Both the position numbers and the translations under genes were made by a program. The notes beneath the pieces are model-generated. The model was not told the DNA's origin, searched no databases, and saw only the letters and a list, made by a program, of their open reading frames with translations. A DNA stretch of 64,000 nt from Acinetobacter corruptisaponis. Its GTDB lineage: Bacteria > Pseudomonadota > Gammaproteobacteria > Pseudomonadales > Moraxellaceae. Each line of letters starts with the position of its first letter. Position 1 is the stretch's first letter. This document shows positions 38,774-52,081 of the stretch, piece after piece. The stretch lies in contig NZ_CP125669.1 of the NCBI RefSeq assembly GCF_030053775.1, positions 2,971,962 to 3,035,961 on the forward strand, given 5' to 3'.

Positions 38774-40264
38774 ATGATGCAAATACTTAAACAAATACAA
38801 ATTCCTTATAGTTTTGCCAAAAGACATGGCGTTTTGTTACGTTACGAGGGTGATCAGGCCTTTATTGTGCGACGCAAAGATACTGCGCGGATTGCCTTGC
38901 AGGAAGCGCGTCGAATTTTGGGGAAATCTGCCCACGATCAATTGTGTAGCGATCAGGAATTTCATGCCTTGCTCAGTTCCAGCTATGCGGGTGATACAGG
39001 TGAGTCGCAACAGGTTGCGGCGGGTCTGGAAGACCATCCAGATTTGCTCAGCCTTGCCGATCAGGTGCCTGAAGCCGAAGACCTGATGGATCAGGAGGAT
39101 GATGCGCCGATTGTTCGCCTGATCAATGCGCTATTGTCAGAGGCGATTCGTGTTAGCGCGTCCGATATTCATATTGAAGCCTTTGAGAAAAAACTTTCGG
39201 TACGTTTACGGGTTGATGGTCAACTACGTGAAATCGTACAGCCACGCCGTGAACTTGCGCCGTTGTTGGTGTCACGTATTAAAGTCATGGCGAAACTGGA
39301 TATTGCGGAAAAACGTATTCCTCAGGATGGTCGTATTTCATTGCGTTTGGCTGGACGTGAAGTCGATGTACGTGTGTCAACATTGCCGTCCTCACATGGT
39401 GAACGTGTGGTGATGCGTTTGCTGGATAAGCAGGCTGGGCGTTTGAATATGACCCATCTTGGCCTAATGCAAAATGACTACGAGCGTCTGACCCAACTGG
39501 TACATCGTCCACATGGGATTATTTTGGTGACAGGCCCGACGGGTTCTGGGAAAACCACCACACTTTATGCGGCATTGTCAGATTTAAACGACAATACCCG
39601 CAATATCCTGACGGCTGAAGACCCAATTGAATACCAACTTGAGGGGATTGGACAGACACAGGTTAATACCAAGGTAGATATGACCTTTGCCCGTGCCTTG
39701 AAAGCCATGCTGCGTCAGGACCCTGATGTGGTAATGGTCGGTGAGATCCGTGACCTTGAGACGGCTGAGATTGCAGTACAGGCATCATTGACAGGTCACT
39801 TGGTACTCTCCACACTGCATACCAATACCGCCATTGGTGCAGTGACCCGCTTAAAAGATATGGGCATTGAACCGTTTTTGCTGGCGAGCTCCCTGATTGG
39901 TGTGATTGCACAGCGTTTAGTGCGTACCTTGTGTCCACATTGTGTGACATGGCGTAAGGCTGATGACTTTGAACGACAGGTTTTCCAGCATTTAGATGTG
40001 GATCAACACATGGAATTGCCAGAACCTCATGGTTGTGAGCAATGCTCTCATGTTGGCTTTAGTGGCCGAACTGCAATCTATGAAATTGTCCCTGTAGATG
40101 AATCTTTGCGTCGTTTGGTTCATGGCAATGCGGCTGAATATGAACTGGAAAACCATGCCCGTCGTTATGCAGGTTCAATTCGTGATGATGGCTTAAGAAA
40201 AGTCTTGGCTGGTAAAACCACTCTGGAAGAAGTGTTGCGGGTAACCACTGAGGCGGCAGAATAA
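38774..40264 (+). CDS. gspE: Type II secretion system ATPase GspE
   Basis: Cytosolic secretion ATPase, 496 aa from the ATG at 38774. An upstream in-frame start at 38675 is rejected because its 33 extra residues are not GspE-like and overlap the divergent gene. Walker A GPTGSGKT at 254-261, Asp box ILTAEDPIEYQL, Walker B DPDVVMVGEIRD, His box LTGHLVLSTLHTN, and the four-cysteine zinc motif (LCPHC...GCEQC) are intact. No other gsp gene is adjacent, consistent with a T2SS scattered over the chromosome as in Acinetobacter. Confidence 0.93.
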   Translation: MMQILKQIQIPYSFAKRHGVLLRYEGDQAFIVRRKDTARIALQEARRILGKSAHDQLCSDQEFHALLSSSYAGDTGESQQVAAGLEDHPDLLSLADQVPEAEDLMDQEDDAPIVRLINALLSEAIRVSASDIHIEAFEKKLSVRLRVDGQLREIVQPRRELAPLLVSRIKVMAKLDIAEKRIPQDGRISLRLAGREVDVRVSTLPSSHGERVVMRLLDKQAGRLNMTHLGLMQNDYERLTQLVHRPHGIILVTGPTGSGKTTTLYAALSDLNDNTRNILTAEDPIEYQLEGIGQTQVNTKVDMTFARALKAMLRQDPDVVMVGEIRDLETAEIAVQASLTGHLVLSTLHTNTAIGAVTRLKDMGIEPFLLASSLIGVIAQRLVRTLCPHCVTWRKADDFERQVFQHLDVDQHMELPEPHGCEQCSHVGFSGRTAIYEIVPVDESLRRLVHGNAAEYELENHARRYAGSIRDDGLRKVLAGKTTLEEVLRVTTEAAE

Positions 40265-40278
40265 TCTGCCACTTCAGC

Positions 40279-40638
40279 TTACCAAAGATCAGCAATTCTT
40301 TTCATTAATCTGGCACGGTAACGCGCGGTTGGATTTTCCAAATTATTTTCCAGCTCTTGTTCATAATACTGTTGCCAGACTTTGATCATGTCTAGCGTTG
40401 TGCCTTTTTGCTTGATGACAGCAACATCCTCACGTCGGATATTGTCAAGGCGTTGTCTGGCACCTTCCGCACCTGTTCCCCAGCCAATAATCCATTGACC
40501 AAATGCATTTAGGGATAGGTTTTGTGGTGTTGGAAGAGAGGTGACTTGATGTTGAGAAACTTCAGGTGTTTCTATTTCAGCAGCATAAAGTTGAATTGTT
40601 GCCCCAATTAAAAACACAACAATAAATAATCTAAACAT
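40279..40638 (-). CDS. Small exported protein of unknown function
   Basis: 119 aa. Signal peptide MFRLFIVVFLIGATIQLYAA with cleavage near AAE, then a short acidic linker and a helical domain rich in aromatic and charged residues (NAFGQWIIGWGTGAEGARQRLDNIRRED and WQQYYEQELENNLENPTARYRARLMKRI). No cysteines in the mature part. Family not recognised. It meets gspE tail-to-tail with 14 bases between; a link to type II secretion is only positional. Confidence 0.75.
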   Translation of the reverse strand: MFRLFIVVFLIGATIQLYAAEIETPEVSQHQVTSLPTPQNLSLNAFGQWIIGWGTGAEGARQRLDNIRREDVAVIKQKGTTLDMIKVWQQYYEQELENNLENPTARYRARLMKRIADLW

Positions 40639-40831
40639 GGATAAAGCTTAATAAGAATTAATCAACGATGTTACAGTATGAATAGAACAAAATGAGAAGA
40701 GCTTGTTCTACCAGGATGAATAATCTTTATTAAATCATGCTTCTAATCAGTTTTCATTGAAAAAGTTGATCTTTATGGTCAGATATTTACCGTATGCACA
40801 TATTTTGCCTTAGCTAAGCTTTATGATGTGT

Positions 40832-41656
40832 TTAGTAATTGATTAATCTGCGATGCTGCATGAGTGGCATGGAATGGCGAATGGCATTCTGTTCATCAAG
40901 GTCAAAAGCACTGGTAATTAGTCCATGCCCCTCAGTTCCTATCATCTGTAAAAGCTGACCACGACTATCCGTAATCCCTGCATGCCCCCAGGTTTGACGC
41001 TGTTCCCCATGCCAGCCTTGCTGTGCCGCACCAAGAACAAAACACTGGCTATCCATGGCACGTGCCTGTAGCAGTAGTTGCCAGTGCATTTTGCCTGTGG
41101 TGTAGGTAAATGCGGCAGGAGCGGTTAGGATATTTGCCCCTGTGGTGCGTAACATCAACGAGAGTTCTGGAAAACGCAGGTCATAACACACCATTAGTCC
41201 AAGCTTGCCAAAAGGTGTTTTGGCAACAATAACTTCATCACCAGGTTCAAAGAATCTTGATTCCTGATAACCACCGACAGCGTCACCCACCTGAACATCA
41301 AACAAATGGATCTTGTCGTAACGTGCTTCTGTACGCTCAGGACTAATGCATAAACTGACGGTACGCACACGACCATCCTGAATGATTGAACCATCAGGAC
41401 GAAATGGGCAGGGAAGTGTACCCGCAACAATCCAGATCTGGTAGCGGTGGGCAAGCTGTTCCAGTCGTTGCTGAATAGCCTCAAACTGTGCTGCGGTATC
41501 GCGTTGCTTACCTGCTGCAAAACAGACAAAATTTTCAGGGAAGACAATCAGTTCAGCATTTTGGGCCTTACTTTGCTGAATCAATGACTCAATGACAGTG
41601 AAATTCGCCTCAATGTCATCTTGAGAATTCATTTGTACAACAGAAAGCAGGCTCAT
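40832..41656 (-). CDS. Nitrilase-superfamily amidase (Nit1/deaminated-glutathione amidase type)
   Basis: 274 aa cytosolic C-N hydrolase. The catalytic triad is E41 (LIVFPENF), K115 (YDKIHLFDV) and C157 (MVCYDLRFPEL). The KIHLFDVQVGD and CYDLRFPELS blocks are those of the Nit1/NitB branch, which repairs deaminated glutathione. The start is the ATG at 41656; an upstream TTG would add 17 residues overlapping the STAS gene. The start lies 14 bases after the gigB-like stop, so it is probably in the same transcript. Confidence 0.9.
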   Translation of the reverse strand: MSLLSVVQMNSQDDIEANFTVIESLIQQSKAQNAELIVFPENFVCFAAGKQRDTAAQFEAIQQRLEQLAHRYQIWIVAGTLPCPFRPDGSIIQDGRVRTVSLCISPERTEARYDKIHLFDVQVGDAVGGYQESRFFEPGDEVIVAKTPFGKLGLMVCYDLRFPELSLMLRTTGANILTAPAAFTYTTGKMHWQLLLQARAMDSQCFVLGAAQQGWHGEQRQTWGHAGITDSRGQLLQMIGTEGHGLITSAFDLDEQNAIRHSMPLMQHRRLINY

Positions 41657-41670
41657 ATTAGATACCACAA

Positions 41671-42192
41671 TCAGGCATTTTGTTTTTGGGTATCCTGATT
41701 TAAACAATCCTGTTCTTTTTGCAGCTGCTTGACCAGTGGTTCAAACATATTTTGATTGTTTTCATTCAGGCGCATCAGGGTCTTATGCGCGTCCAGTACT
41801 GTATTTAACATTGCACTGTGTGTCACAAGTTCTTCTGTTAGCTCCAGCGTGCACACACTAGGATCGCCGCAGTAATTCAGGATCACAAAAACCTGCCCCA
41901 GCCCCATGCTATTGGCCAAGGTGGTAATATCTGGATTGGTTGAAAGCATGACTGCCTGTATGTGATGGACTTGTTTAAGCTTAAGACCGAGTTTTGCAAG
42001 TACGCCCAGGACAGTACTATCAATAAATGTGGTCTGGGTTAAATCAACGATTGCACCAACAACATTTTGCTGCTGTTCAATCTTGTTGAGTAGTTTGTCC
42101 AGACTTATACAAGATTGGGCACGCACTTCGCCAATAAGCTTGAAAATATGCGTTCCATTTAAACTTGCATATTCAACATGACCTGTTGACAT
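41671..42192 (-). CDS. gigB: STAS-domain anti-sigma antagonist, GigB-like
   Basis: 173 aa from the ATG at 42192; a longer frame from 42252 adds 20 residues with no family support. STAS fold with the phosphorylatable serine in TFIDSTVLGVL (Ser59 in this numbering), followed by a helical C-terminal extension of about 60 residues. In A. baumannii GigB is dephosphorylated by GigA and feeds into the PTSNtr carrier NPr, controlling stress and antibiotic response. Here the gigA-like phosphatase gene lies directly upstream and npr is in the same window (7728). Confidence 0.85.
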   Translation of the reverse strand: MSTGHVEYASLNGTHIFKLIGEVRAQSCISLDKLLNKIEQQQNVVGAIVDLTQTTFIDSTVLGVLAKLGLKLKQVHHIQAVMLSTNPDITTLANSMGLGQVFVILNYCGDPSVCTLELTEELVTHSAMLNTVLDAHKTLMRLNENNQNMFEPLVKQLQKEQDCLNQDTQKQNA

Positions 42193-42294
42193 ATAAATGC
42201 CATTTTCAGAGAAAGGATATAAAATTATCCCATAGTGATATTCTAGACACAAGTGGTTGGATGCTGTGATCTAATTAAAATATTGATTTTAAAA

Positions 42295-43293
42295 TTAATT
42301 CATTCGGCATAAACTCAGAATGGCAATATCATCAGCCACATGGTCGGGAGGCTGGAAAGAGTTGTTTTGAAGGTGGGTGACCAGTTGGTTAAATTGCTCG
42401 TTCAAACCGCCATCAAAAGGTTCCAGTGCGCCATCGGAACATAAAATAAAGCGGGAATGACGGTTTAGTACACAATAATGTTCTTCCACTTCGAGTTCTT
42501 CGGTCAAGCCTAATGGAAAGCTGCTGGTTGTCAGAATCTGGGGAGGCTGATTCGGTTCAAAAATGATTGGGGGAGGATAATGTCCCGCACTTGACCAACG
42601 CACTTCGTGGCTAACCAAATTCAGAACCCCTGCCACCATGGTGATATGCTTTTCAATGTTTTCCTGCACCAGCATGGCATTGAGCTTTTGGATGAGCTGG
42701 CTTGGTGTCTTTGACCTGCCATGAAATGCCGCCATCCATGAGGTCAGTAAGCTACTGGTTACCCCATGTCCAGAAACATCGGCAAGATAGAATAAAATTT
42801 CTTCATCATTCAGACGCCAATAATCATACCAGTCCCCTGAAAGGTAGGCGGAAGGCTGAAAAAAGGATTCAAACTGATAATTGGGCAATTCAATTGGATT
42901 GGGTAAAAGGCGTTTCTGTAGTTCAGCAGCGGAAGGTAGGTCTCGGCTATCCTGGTTACGTTTATATTGGGCATCAATTTTAAATAAGGCATGAACAGGA
43001 TTTTTAGGTAGACTATCCCAGATCCAGCCTGCCAATGCCCCCATTTCCCATGCTTGGGCTAAAGCAGTTCCTTCATCTTCAAAAGCCAGCACAATGGTGG
43101 GTAATTTCCATTGGTATTTTAAAAAGTCCTGAACATCCGCAATTGCAATAATTGTGGGATCATACAAATCTAGATCATCAACATGAATGACTTGCAAACT
43201 CGGTAACTCATTTAATGACTGATCTAAACAAGGTATTGAGCGTGTGGGCTGAATGAAATACATAGATGAATAGCCGATCCTTTGTATGATCAT
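42295..43293 (-). CDS. gigA: PP2C/SpoIIE-type serine phosphatase, GigA-like
   Basis: 332 aa. The N-terminal 110 residues look like a receiver-type alpha/beta domain without a clear phospho-acceptor signature; then the metal-binding phosphatase motifs GDWYD (153-157), ADVSGHG (171-177), CSDGALEPFDG and DDIAILSL. This is the RsbU-type partner-switch phosphatase reported as GigA in A. baumannii, and gigB follows downstream, as expected. The start is ambiguous between 43293 and the ATG at 43263; neither has a good ribosome site. Confidence 0.85.
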   Translation of the reverse strand: MIIQRIGYSSMYFIQPTRSIPCLDQSLNELPSLQVIHVDDLDLYDPTIIAIADVQDFLKYQWKLPTIVLAFEDEGTALAQAWEMGALAGWIWDSLPKNPVHALFKIDAQYKRNQDSRDLPSAAELQKRLLPNPIELPNYQFESFFQPSAYLSGDWYDYWRLNDEEILFYLADVSGHGVTSSLLTSWMAAFHGRSKTPSQLIQKLNAMLVQENIEKHITMVAGVLNLVSHEVRWSSAGHYPPPIIFEPNQPPQILTTSSFPLGLTEELEVEEHYCVLNRHSRFILCSDGALEPFDGGLNEQFNQLVTHLQNNSFQPPDHVADDIAILSLCRMN

Positions 43294-43330
43294 TTTTTAA
43301 TTCATCATAGATGAAAGATGATGAAAAACA

Positions 43331-43366
43331 TAGTATTGCCAACATTTAAAATCTTTGGCAATACTG
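43331..43366 (-). terminator. Terminator after mlaA
   Basis: AGTATTGCCAA (43332-43342) and TTGGCAATACT (43355-43365) form a perfect 11-bp stem with a 12-base loop; on the minus strand it is followed by ATGTTTTTC. Confidence 0.75.
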
Positions 43367-43393
43367 AAGTCCATAGTGAAAGATCTTGTCTTT

Positions 43394-44284
43394 TTATTTG
43401 TCATCAGCAGATGAATCATCTGTATCATCTTCATCACTAATAAATGAAATATCAGCTGAATCCCCATGCTTTTCAGCAATTTGGAAAGCTTTGCGCTGTA
43501 GGTAGAAATCACGAATCATCGCATATTTATCCCCTTTCAGGCTTTCCTCAATATCAAGAATCTGGGAACGGGCATCAACTGCTTGTAACAAATTCGTTGA
43601 CCAATATATGCCTTTCTGATCATCCAGCAAATATTTTTGAGGGCGACCATAACTATCAGCGAGTAAACCAAAACCATCACGGAACGTACTTGGGCCAAAG
43701 AAAGGCAGCATGACATAAGGACCTGAGGCAATGCCATAATAGCCTAGTGTTACACCAAAACTCTCTTCTTCTGTTGGCAATCCCAGACGACGTGCAGGGT
43801 CAGCAAAACCTAAAGTCGTTAAGGTGTTGATTGTGAAGCGGCCTAGACTTTTGGCGGCACGTGTTGGACGGCCCTGTATGAACTGGTTGACTGCATTCCA
43901 CGGTTCACCCAGGTTTTTCCTGAACTGACGATAAGGACTACGAACCTCTTCTGGAACCTTGGCGACATATTGTATGGCTACTGGCTTTAATATATTACGG
44001 TCCAGCATGTCATTGAATGCATAAATCTGGCGGTTCAATGGTTGTAAAGGGTCTTTTACCGCATCAGGCTGGGCCGCATTTGCATTTACTTTTAAATCAT
44101 TCTTGGTGAGATGCTTCAAATCTTTTATTGCTTGAATCGTGGTCGGGTTTTTCTGTTCGGTTGTTGCCTGATTCTCAGCAGTATTGGTCTGGTCTACCGA
44201 TTCATTGGGAGTCTCTTGCGCGAATACTGGTGAACATGCTCCAGCAGTTAACAACCCAAGCAAGATAAAATTTGAGTAATGCAT
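43394..44284 (-). CDS. mlaA: MlaA/VacJ family outer-membrane lipid-asymmetry protein
   Basis: 296 aa from the ATG at 44284 (the 20 extra residues of a longer frame lack signal-peptide character). Signal region with Cys17 in TAGAC, a loose lipobox, or cleavage at VFAQE. MlaA core: DPLQPLNRQIYAFNDMLDRNILKP, NLGEPWNAVNQFIQGRP, ESFGVTLGYYGIASGPYVMLPFFGPSTFRDGFG. Removes misplaced phospholipids from the outer leaflet with MlaBCDEF (not here). An acidic low-complexity tail (ISDEDDTDDSSADDK) is present. Confidence 0.94.
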   Translation of the reverse strand: MHYSNFILLGLLTAGACSPVFAQETPNESVDQTNTAENQATTEQKNPTTIQAIKDLKHLTKNDLKVNANAAQPDAVKDPLQPLNRQIYAFNDMLDRNILKPVAIQYVAKVPEEVRSPYRQFRKNLGEPWNAVNQFIQGRPTRAAKSLGRFTINTLTTLGFADPARRLGLPTEEESFGVTLGYYGIASGPYVMLPFFGPSTFRDGFGLLADSYGRPQKYLLDDQKGIYWSTNLLQAVDARSQILDIEESLKGDKYAMIRDFYLQRKAFQIAEKHGDSADISFISDEDDTDDSSADDK

Positions 44285-44474
44285 ATAAGTCCTTAATCGC
44301 GTTAGAGCGAAATTACAGTCATTAAAATGGTTGCCTTGATGCAAACATTATATATAAACGGCATATAGTTTAATTGTTCTTCTGGTATTAAAACAAATTC
44401 GGTTGAAAAATATAAGCTGGAAAGTGTTTTTGATTGAAAAGTGTTCAGTTAAATAAAATAACTGAAAAAAGCAC

Positions 44475-44502
44475 TTGCAAGGTATTTGGAATGATCTATA
44501 AT
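44475..44502 (+). promoter_or_regulatory. rRNA promoter P1
   Basis: -35 TTGCAA (44475-44480), 16-base spacer, perfect -10 TATAAT (44497-44502), then a GC-rich GCGACTCC discriminator typical of growth-rate and stringently controlled stable-RNA promoters. Confidence 0.85.
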
Positions 44503-44586
44503 GCGACTCCATCGGTGGTGCTGTTGATTGAAAGTTGTTTTAAATCAGTTACTTAAAGTGGTTTGAAATAAATTTGAGATTGATGG

Positions 44587-44614
44587 TTGACTTTAAAGAG
44601 ATTTAGGGTAACAT
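44587..44614 (+). promoter_or_regulatory. rRNA promoter P2
   Basis: -35 TTGACT (44587-44592), 16-base spacer, -10 TAACAT (44609-44614). Located about 110 bases after P1, the classic tandem arrangement. Confidence 0.7.
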
Positions 44615-44667
44615 AGCCGACCTAGCTTGATGATGACGAATCATCGAGAAGATCATTAAGAGAATAG

Positions 44668-44697
44668 AAGAACAACTTGTGTGGATTTTTACTGGTT
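44668..44697 (+). other. 5' arm of the 16S precursor processing stem
   Basis: This segment pairs with 46375-46405 over about 30 bases with one bulge region and few wobbles (AAGAACAACTTG and GTGGAT blocks). Such a stem loops out 16S and is cut by RNase III. Confidence 0.85.
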
Positions 44698-44791
44698 GAT
44701 CGATCGATAAATTATCATTGATTAATTGGTTAAAATTTCTCGAAGTTTATTTGAGCGAATATATAAGTCAGTAATTGATGAGCCAGAATTG

Positions 44792-44814
44792 GCACCTTGT
44801 CTTTAATAAGGTGC
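44792..44814 (+). promoter_or_regulatory. boxA-like element in a small hairpin before 16S
   Basis: TTGTCTTTAATA resembles the rRNA antitermination boxA (TGCTCTTTAACA). It is framed by GCACCTT (44792-44798) and AAGGTGC (44808-44814), a perfect 7-bp inverted repeat. Confidence 0.5.
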
Positions 44815-44824
44815 AAAATGATTT

Positions 44825-46361
<1,537 letters not shown>

Positions 46362-46374
46362 ACGAAAGATTGGT

Positions 46375-46405
46375 GACTGGTAAGAATCCACAACAAGTTG
46401 TTCTT
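46375..46405 (+). other. 3' arm of the 16S precursor processing stem
   Basis: Complementary to 44668-44697; lies between 16S and tRNA-Ile, 14 bases after the 16S end. Confidence 0.85.
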
Positions 46406-46420
46406 CGAAGATGTATCTGA

Positions 46421-46497
<77 letters not shown>

Positions 46498-46565
46498 CTA
46501 CTGACGAAGTGATGAATAGTCACAAGCTGCTAGATGAGAAGATATATCGTTCAAGATGATAAGCT

Positions 46566-46641
46566 GGGGACTTAGCTTAGTTGGTAGAGCGCCTGCTTTG
46601 CACGCAGGAGGTCAGGAGTTCGACTCTCCTAGTCTCCACCA
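46566..46641 (+). tRNA. tRNA-Ala (TGC)
   Basis: 76 nt with encoded CCA; acceptor GGGGACT/AGTCTCC (one wobble), anticodon TGC in CTTTGCACG, T-arm GTTCGACTC. Second spacer tRNA. Confidence 0.98.
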
Positions 46642-47022
46642 CGAATTAAATGGAAACATTTAATTTAAAGCTAAATAAATTATAGAAATTAATAAATGTA
46701 TAAATAAATCAAAAGAGATTTTGATTTGAGTTTATTAACTTCTGTGATTTATCACAGTTTACTACTCGCTGACGAGGCAGTAGTTAATCATTAACAGATT
46801 AGTAGAATTGAGTCTGAAATAAATTGTTCAAACTCGATTAAGTATTAAATTAACAAGTAATTGTTAAGAAGATATTTAATCTGAGAACTAGCAAAAACAC
46901 TGAATCAAGCGTTTTGGTATATGAATTTAGATTGAAGCTGTACAGTGCTTAAGTGCACAGTGCGTCAAACTGAAATGTTGGTAATACTACTTGTAGGTAT
47001 TAACGACTGTTTGGGGTTGTAT
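46642..47022 (+). other. tRNA-Ala to 23S spacer
   Basis: 381 bases, AT-rich, with no gene. The last 17 bases belong to the 23S processing stem. Contains short A/T direct similarities but no clear further structure by eye. Confidence 0.7.

Positions 47023-47029
<7 letters not shown>
47006..47029 (+). other. 5' arm of the 23S precursor processing stem
   Basis: Pairs with 49909-49933 along its whole length with one bulged base (ACTGTTTGGG and GTTGTATAGTCAAG blocks); includes the first bases of mature 23S. Confidence 0.88.
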
Positions 47030-49908
<2,879 letters not shown>

Positions 49909-49917
<9 letters not shown>

Positions 49918-49933
49918 ACAACACCCAAACAGT
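49909..49933 (+). other. 3' arm of the 23S precursor processing stem
   Basis: Complement of 47006-47029, including the last bases of mature 23S. Confidence 0.88.
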
Positions 49934-50094
49934 TGTATATAAAGCATCAACTTAAATGATTAAACCAAAGTAAAACTTGATTTAGTGCAGAAACTAGTTA
50001 AACTACGAACACTAAAACAGACTCAACAGCTAATCCGTTAAACTCTTCGGTACTAAGTGGCAGAATGTAAGACCACCGAAAGCCAAAACAGTTT

Positions 50095-50209
50095 GCTGGC
50101 GACAATAGCAGGAGTGAACCACCTGATCCCTTCCCGAACTCAGAAGTGAAACCTCCCCGCGCTGATGGTAGTGTGGCGTTTGCCATGTGAGAGTAAGTCA
50201 TCGCCAGCT
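50095..50209 (+). rRNA. 5S ribosomal RNA
   Basis: About 115 nt; terminal helix GCTGGCGA/TCGCCAGC, conserved CCCGAACTCAGAAGTGAAAC in loop C and GATGGTAGTGTGG in loop E. Single copy at the end of the operon. Confidence 0.96.
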
Positions 50210-50220
50210 TTTAAATTGAA

Positions 50221-50251
50221 AACCTCCCAACCAATGTTGGGAGGTTTTTTT
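50221..50251 (+). terminator. rRNA operon terminator
   Basis: AACCTCCCAAC (50221-50231), loop CAAT, GTTGGGAGGTT (50236-50246), then T run. Perfect 11-bp stem. Confidence 0.95.
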
Positions 50252-50464
50252 ATGGGGAAAATATATTCTAGAAGAATAGTGATTGCCCCAATATTTGTCC
50301 ATACTTAACAATAAGTGAAATATTTCAACAATATCCTTTATTGACCTTTCCTTTTATAAATAAATATTTAAAGATTATGTGGTTCCTTATAGGCGTAAAC
50401 ATTGCTTTATGTTATAAATATATGAATAGGCATGTTTTTTGCTTATCTATAAAAGGAGTGTGTT

Positions 50465-51913
50465 ATGAAATTATCTGTTGGGTTGAAAGTTGCGAATAGT
50501 TTGTCGTTAACTCCTCAATTACAGCAGGCAATTCGTTTACTACAACTTTCAAGTTTGGAACTGGAACAGGAAATACAAATTCAACTTGATAGTAATCCTT
50601 TATTAGAGAAAATTGAAGAAATTAATACGACAGAAAGTTTAACTACGCTTGAAACTTCTGAAACAGGTGACTTAACCACTGAGTTGAATGCTGACCATCT
50701 ACCAAATGACTTACCCGTTGATACAGAATGGGATGATATTTACACCCATCAATCTACTGCCTTGGCTTCTCCAGAATATGAAGAGAGAGAAGATAATCGC
50801 CAGATTCAGTTGAGCCTAAAGGAACATATTTTAGAACAGGTAAATCTGCTGCATTTTTCTTTAGTGGATAGGTTAATTGCGTATTGCATTGTAGATTCTT
50901 TGGACGACAAGGGATTTTTGGATGCAGAGCTAGATGATATTTTGTTGGCCACTACTCGACTGTTGGGGGAAATGGAGAATGATGAAGAGGTTGAGCAAGA
51001 TGAGATCATTGTTGTTTTAAAACATATTCAACGTTTAGATCCAATTGGTGTTGGTTCCCGTAATTTGGCGGAATGTTTAAAAATTCAGTTAGAGACATTC
51101 CATGAAAAAATGCCTTATCTGGCTGAAGCAAAAAAATTATTACAGTGCTATGAGCTTTTGATTGCAAATGATTTAAATAAGTTGTTAAAGCAGACTGGCT
51201 TAACCAAAGAACAGCTAAAGAGCGCTATTGATCTATTAAAAACCTTAAAGCCTTATCCTGGGCTGGAATTTAATCAACAGGAATCTGAATATCAGGTGCC
51301 TGATGTGGTGGTTTCGAAGAAAGACCAGCATTGGCAGGTTCAGTTGAATCCAGATGTTATGCCAAAATTACGCATTAATTCCTTTTACTCAAACATGATT
51401 CGTCGTGCTGATCAAAGTGATGACAATGTTTATTTGCGTAATCAAATGCTTGAAGCCAAGAACTTTATTAAGAGTATTGATGAGCGCCATAAGACATTGT
51501 TGAAAGTTGCCACCTGTATTGTTGAGCATCAACGGGCTTTTCTTGAGCAGGGGCCTGAGGCAATGAAGCCTTTGGTATTGCGGGATGTGGCGGAAGAAGT
51601 TGAATTGCATGAGTCCACAGTCTCTCGTGTCACAACCAATAAATATATGCTGACTCCACGTGGCCTTTTCGAGCTGAAGTATTTCTTTTCTAGTCATGTG
51701 GGAACAACCACGGGTGGTGAGGCTTCTTCCACCGCAATCCGTGCCATGATTAAGAAGTTGGTTTCAAACGAGAATCCACGTAAACCTTTGTCGGATAATG
51801 CAATTGCTGAAATGCTGAAAGAAGAAGGAATTGAAGTGGCACGACGCACGGTTGCAAAATATCGCGAATCGTTACATATTCCCTCATCTTCTGAAAGAAA
51901 AGTCTTGATCTAA
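50465..51913 (+). CDS. rpoN: RNA polymerase sigma-54 factor
   Basis: 482 aa. Region I is Gln/Leu rich (LTPQLQQAIRLLQLSSLELEQEIQ), region II acidic (20-120), then the core-binding domain, HTH (EVELHESTVSRVTTNKYMLTPRG) and the RpoN box ARRTVAKYRE at 459-468 for -24 recognition. AAGGAG lies 7 bases before the ATG. It follows the rRNA terminator by about 210 bases with its own AT-rich upstream region, not the lpt/kds genes that precede rpoN in many gammaproteobacteria. hpf lies downstream. Confidence 0.96.
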   Translation: MKLSVGLKVANSLSLTPQLQQAIRLLQLSSLELEQEIQIQLDSNPLLEKIEEINTTESLTTLETSETGDLTTELNADHLPNDLPVDTEWDDIYTHQSTALASPEYEEREDNRQIQLSLKEHILEQVNLLHFSLVDRLIAYCIVDSLDDKGFLDAELDDILLATTRLLGEMENDEEVEQDEIIVVLKHIQRLDPIGVGSRNLAECLKIQLETFHEKMPYLAEAKKLLQCYELLIANDLNKLLKQTGLTKEQLKSAIDLLKTLKPYPGLEFNQQESEYQVPDVVVSKKDQHWQVQLNPDVMPKLRINSFYSNMIRRADQSDDNVYLRNQMLEAKNFIKSIDERHKTLLKVATCIVEHQRAFLEQGPEAMKPLVLRDVAEEVELHESTVSRVTTNKYMLTPRGLFELKYFFSSHVGTTTGGEASSTAIRAMIKKLVSNENPRKPLSDNAIAEMLKEEGIEVARRTVAKYRESLHIPSSSERKVLI

Positions 51914-51939
51914 ATTTAAAGGTGTGGCTATTCTAAGAG

Positions 51940-51966
51940 TTCATTATGACGGAATAATGAATTTTT
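51940..51966 (+). terminator. Weak AT-rich hairpin after rpoN
   Basis: TTCATTAT (51940-51947), loop GACGGA, ATAATGAA (51954-51961), then TTTTT. It may partly separate rpoN from hpf expression. Confidence 0.55.
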
Positions 51967-52081
51967 AATAAACACTAGAGGAATCGCTGAGATGATTTAA
52001 TGGATATGTTGAACCATATAGGTCGTATTAAATTGTTTGAGCGATATTCTTGAATCCTGAGAAAAGGTGAGGGATAGAATT

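Noticed and set aside
44285..44344. Longer MlaA start at 44344
   Set aside because: It would put 20 polar residues before the signal peptide.
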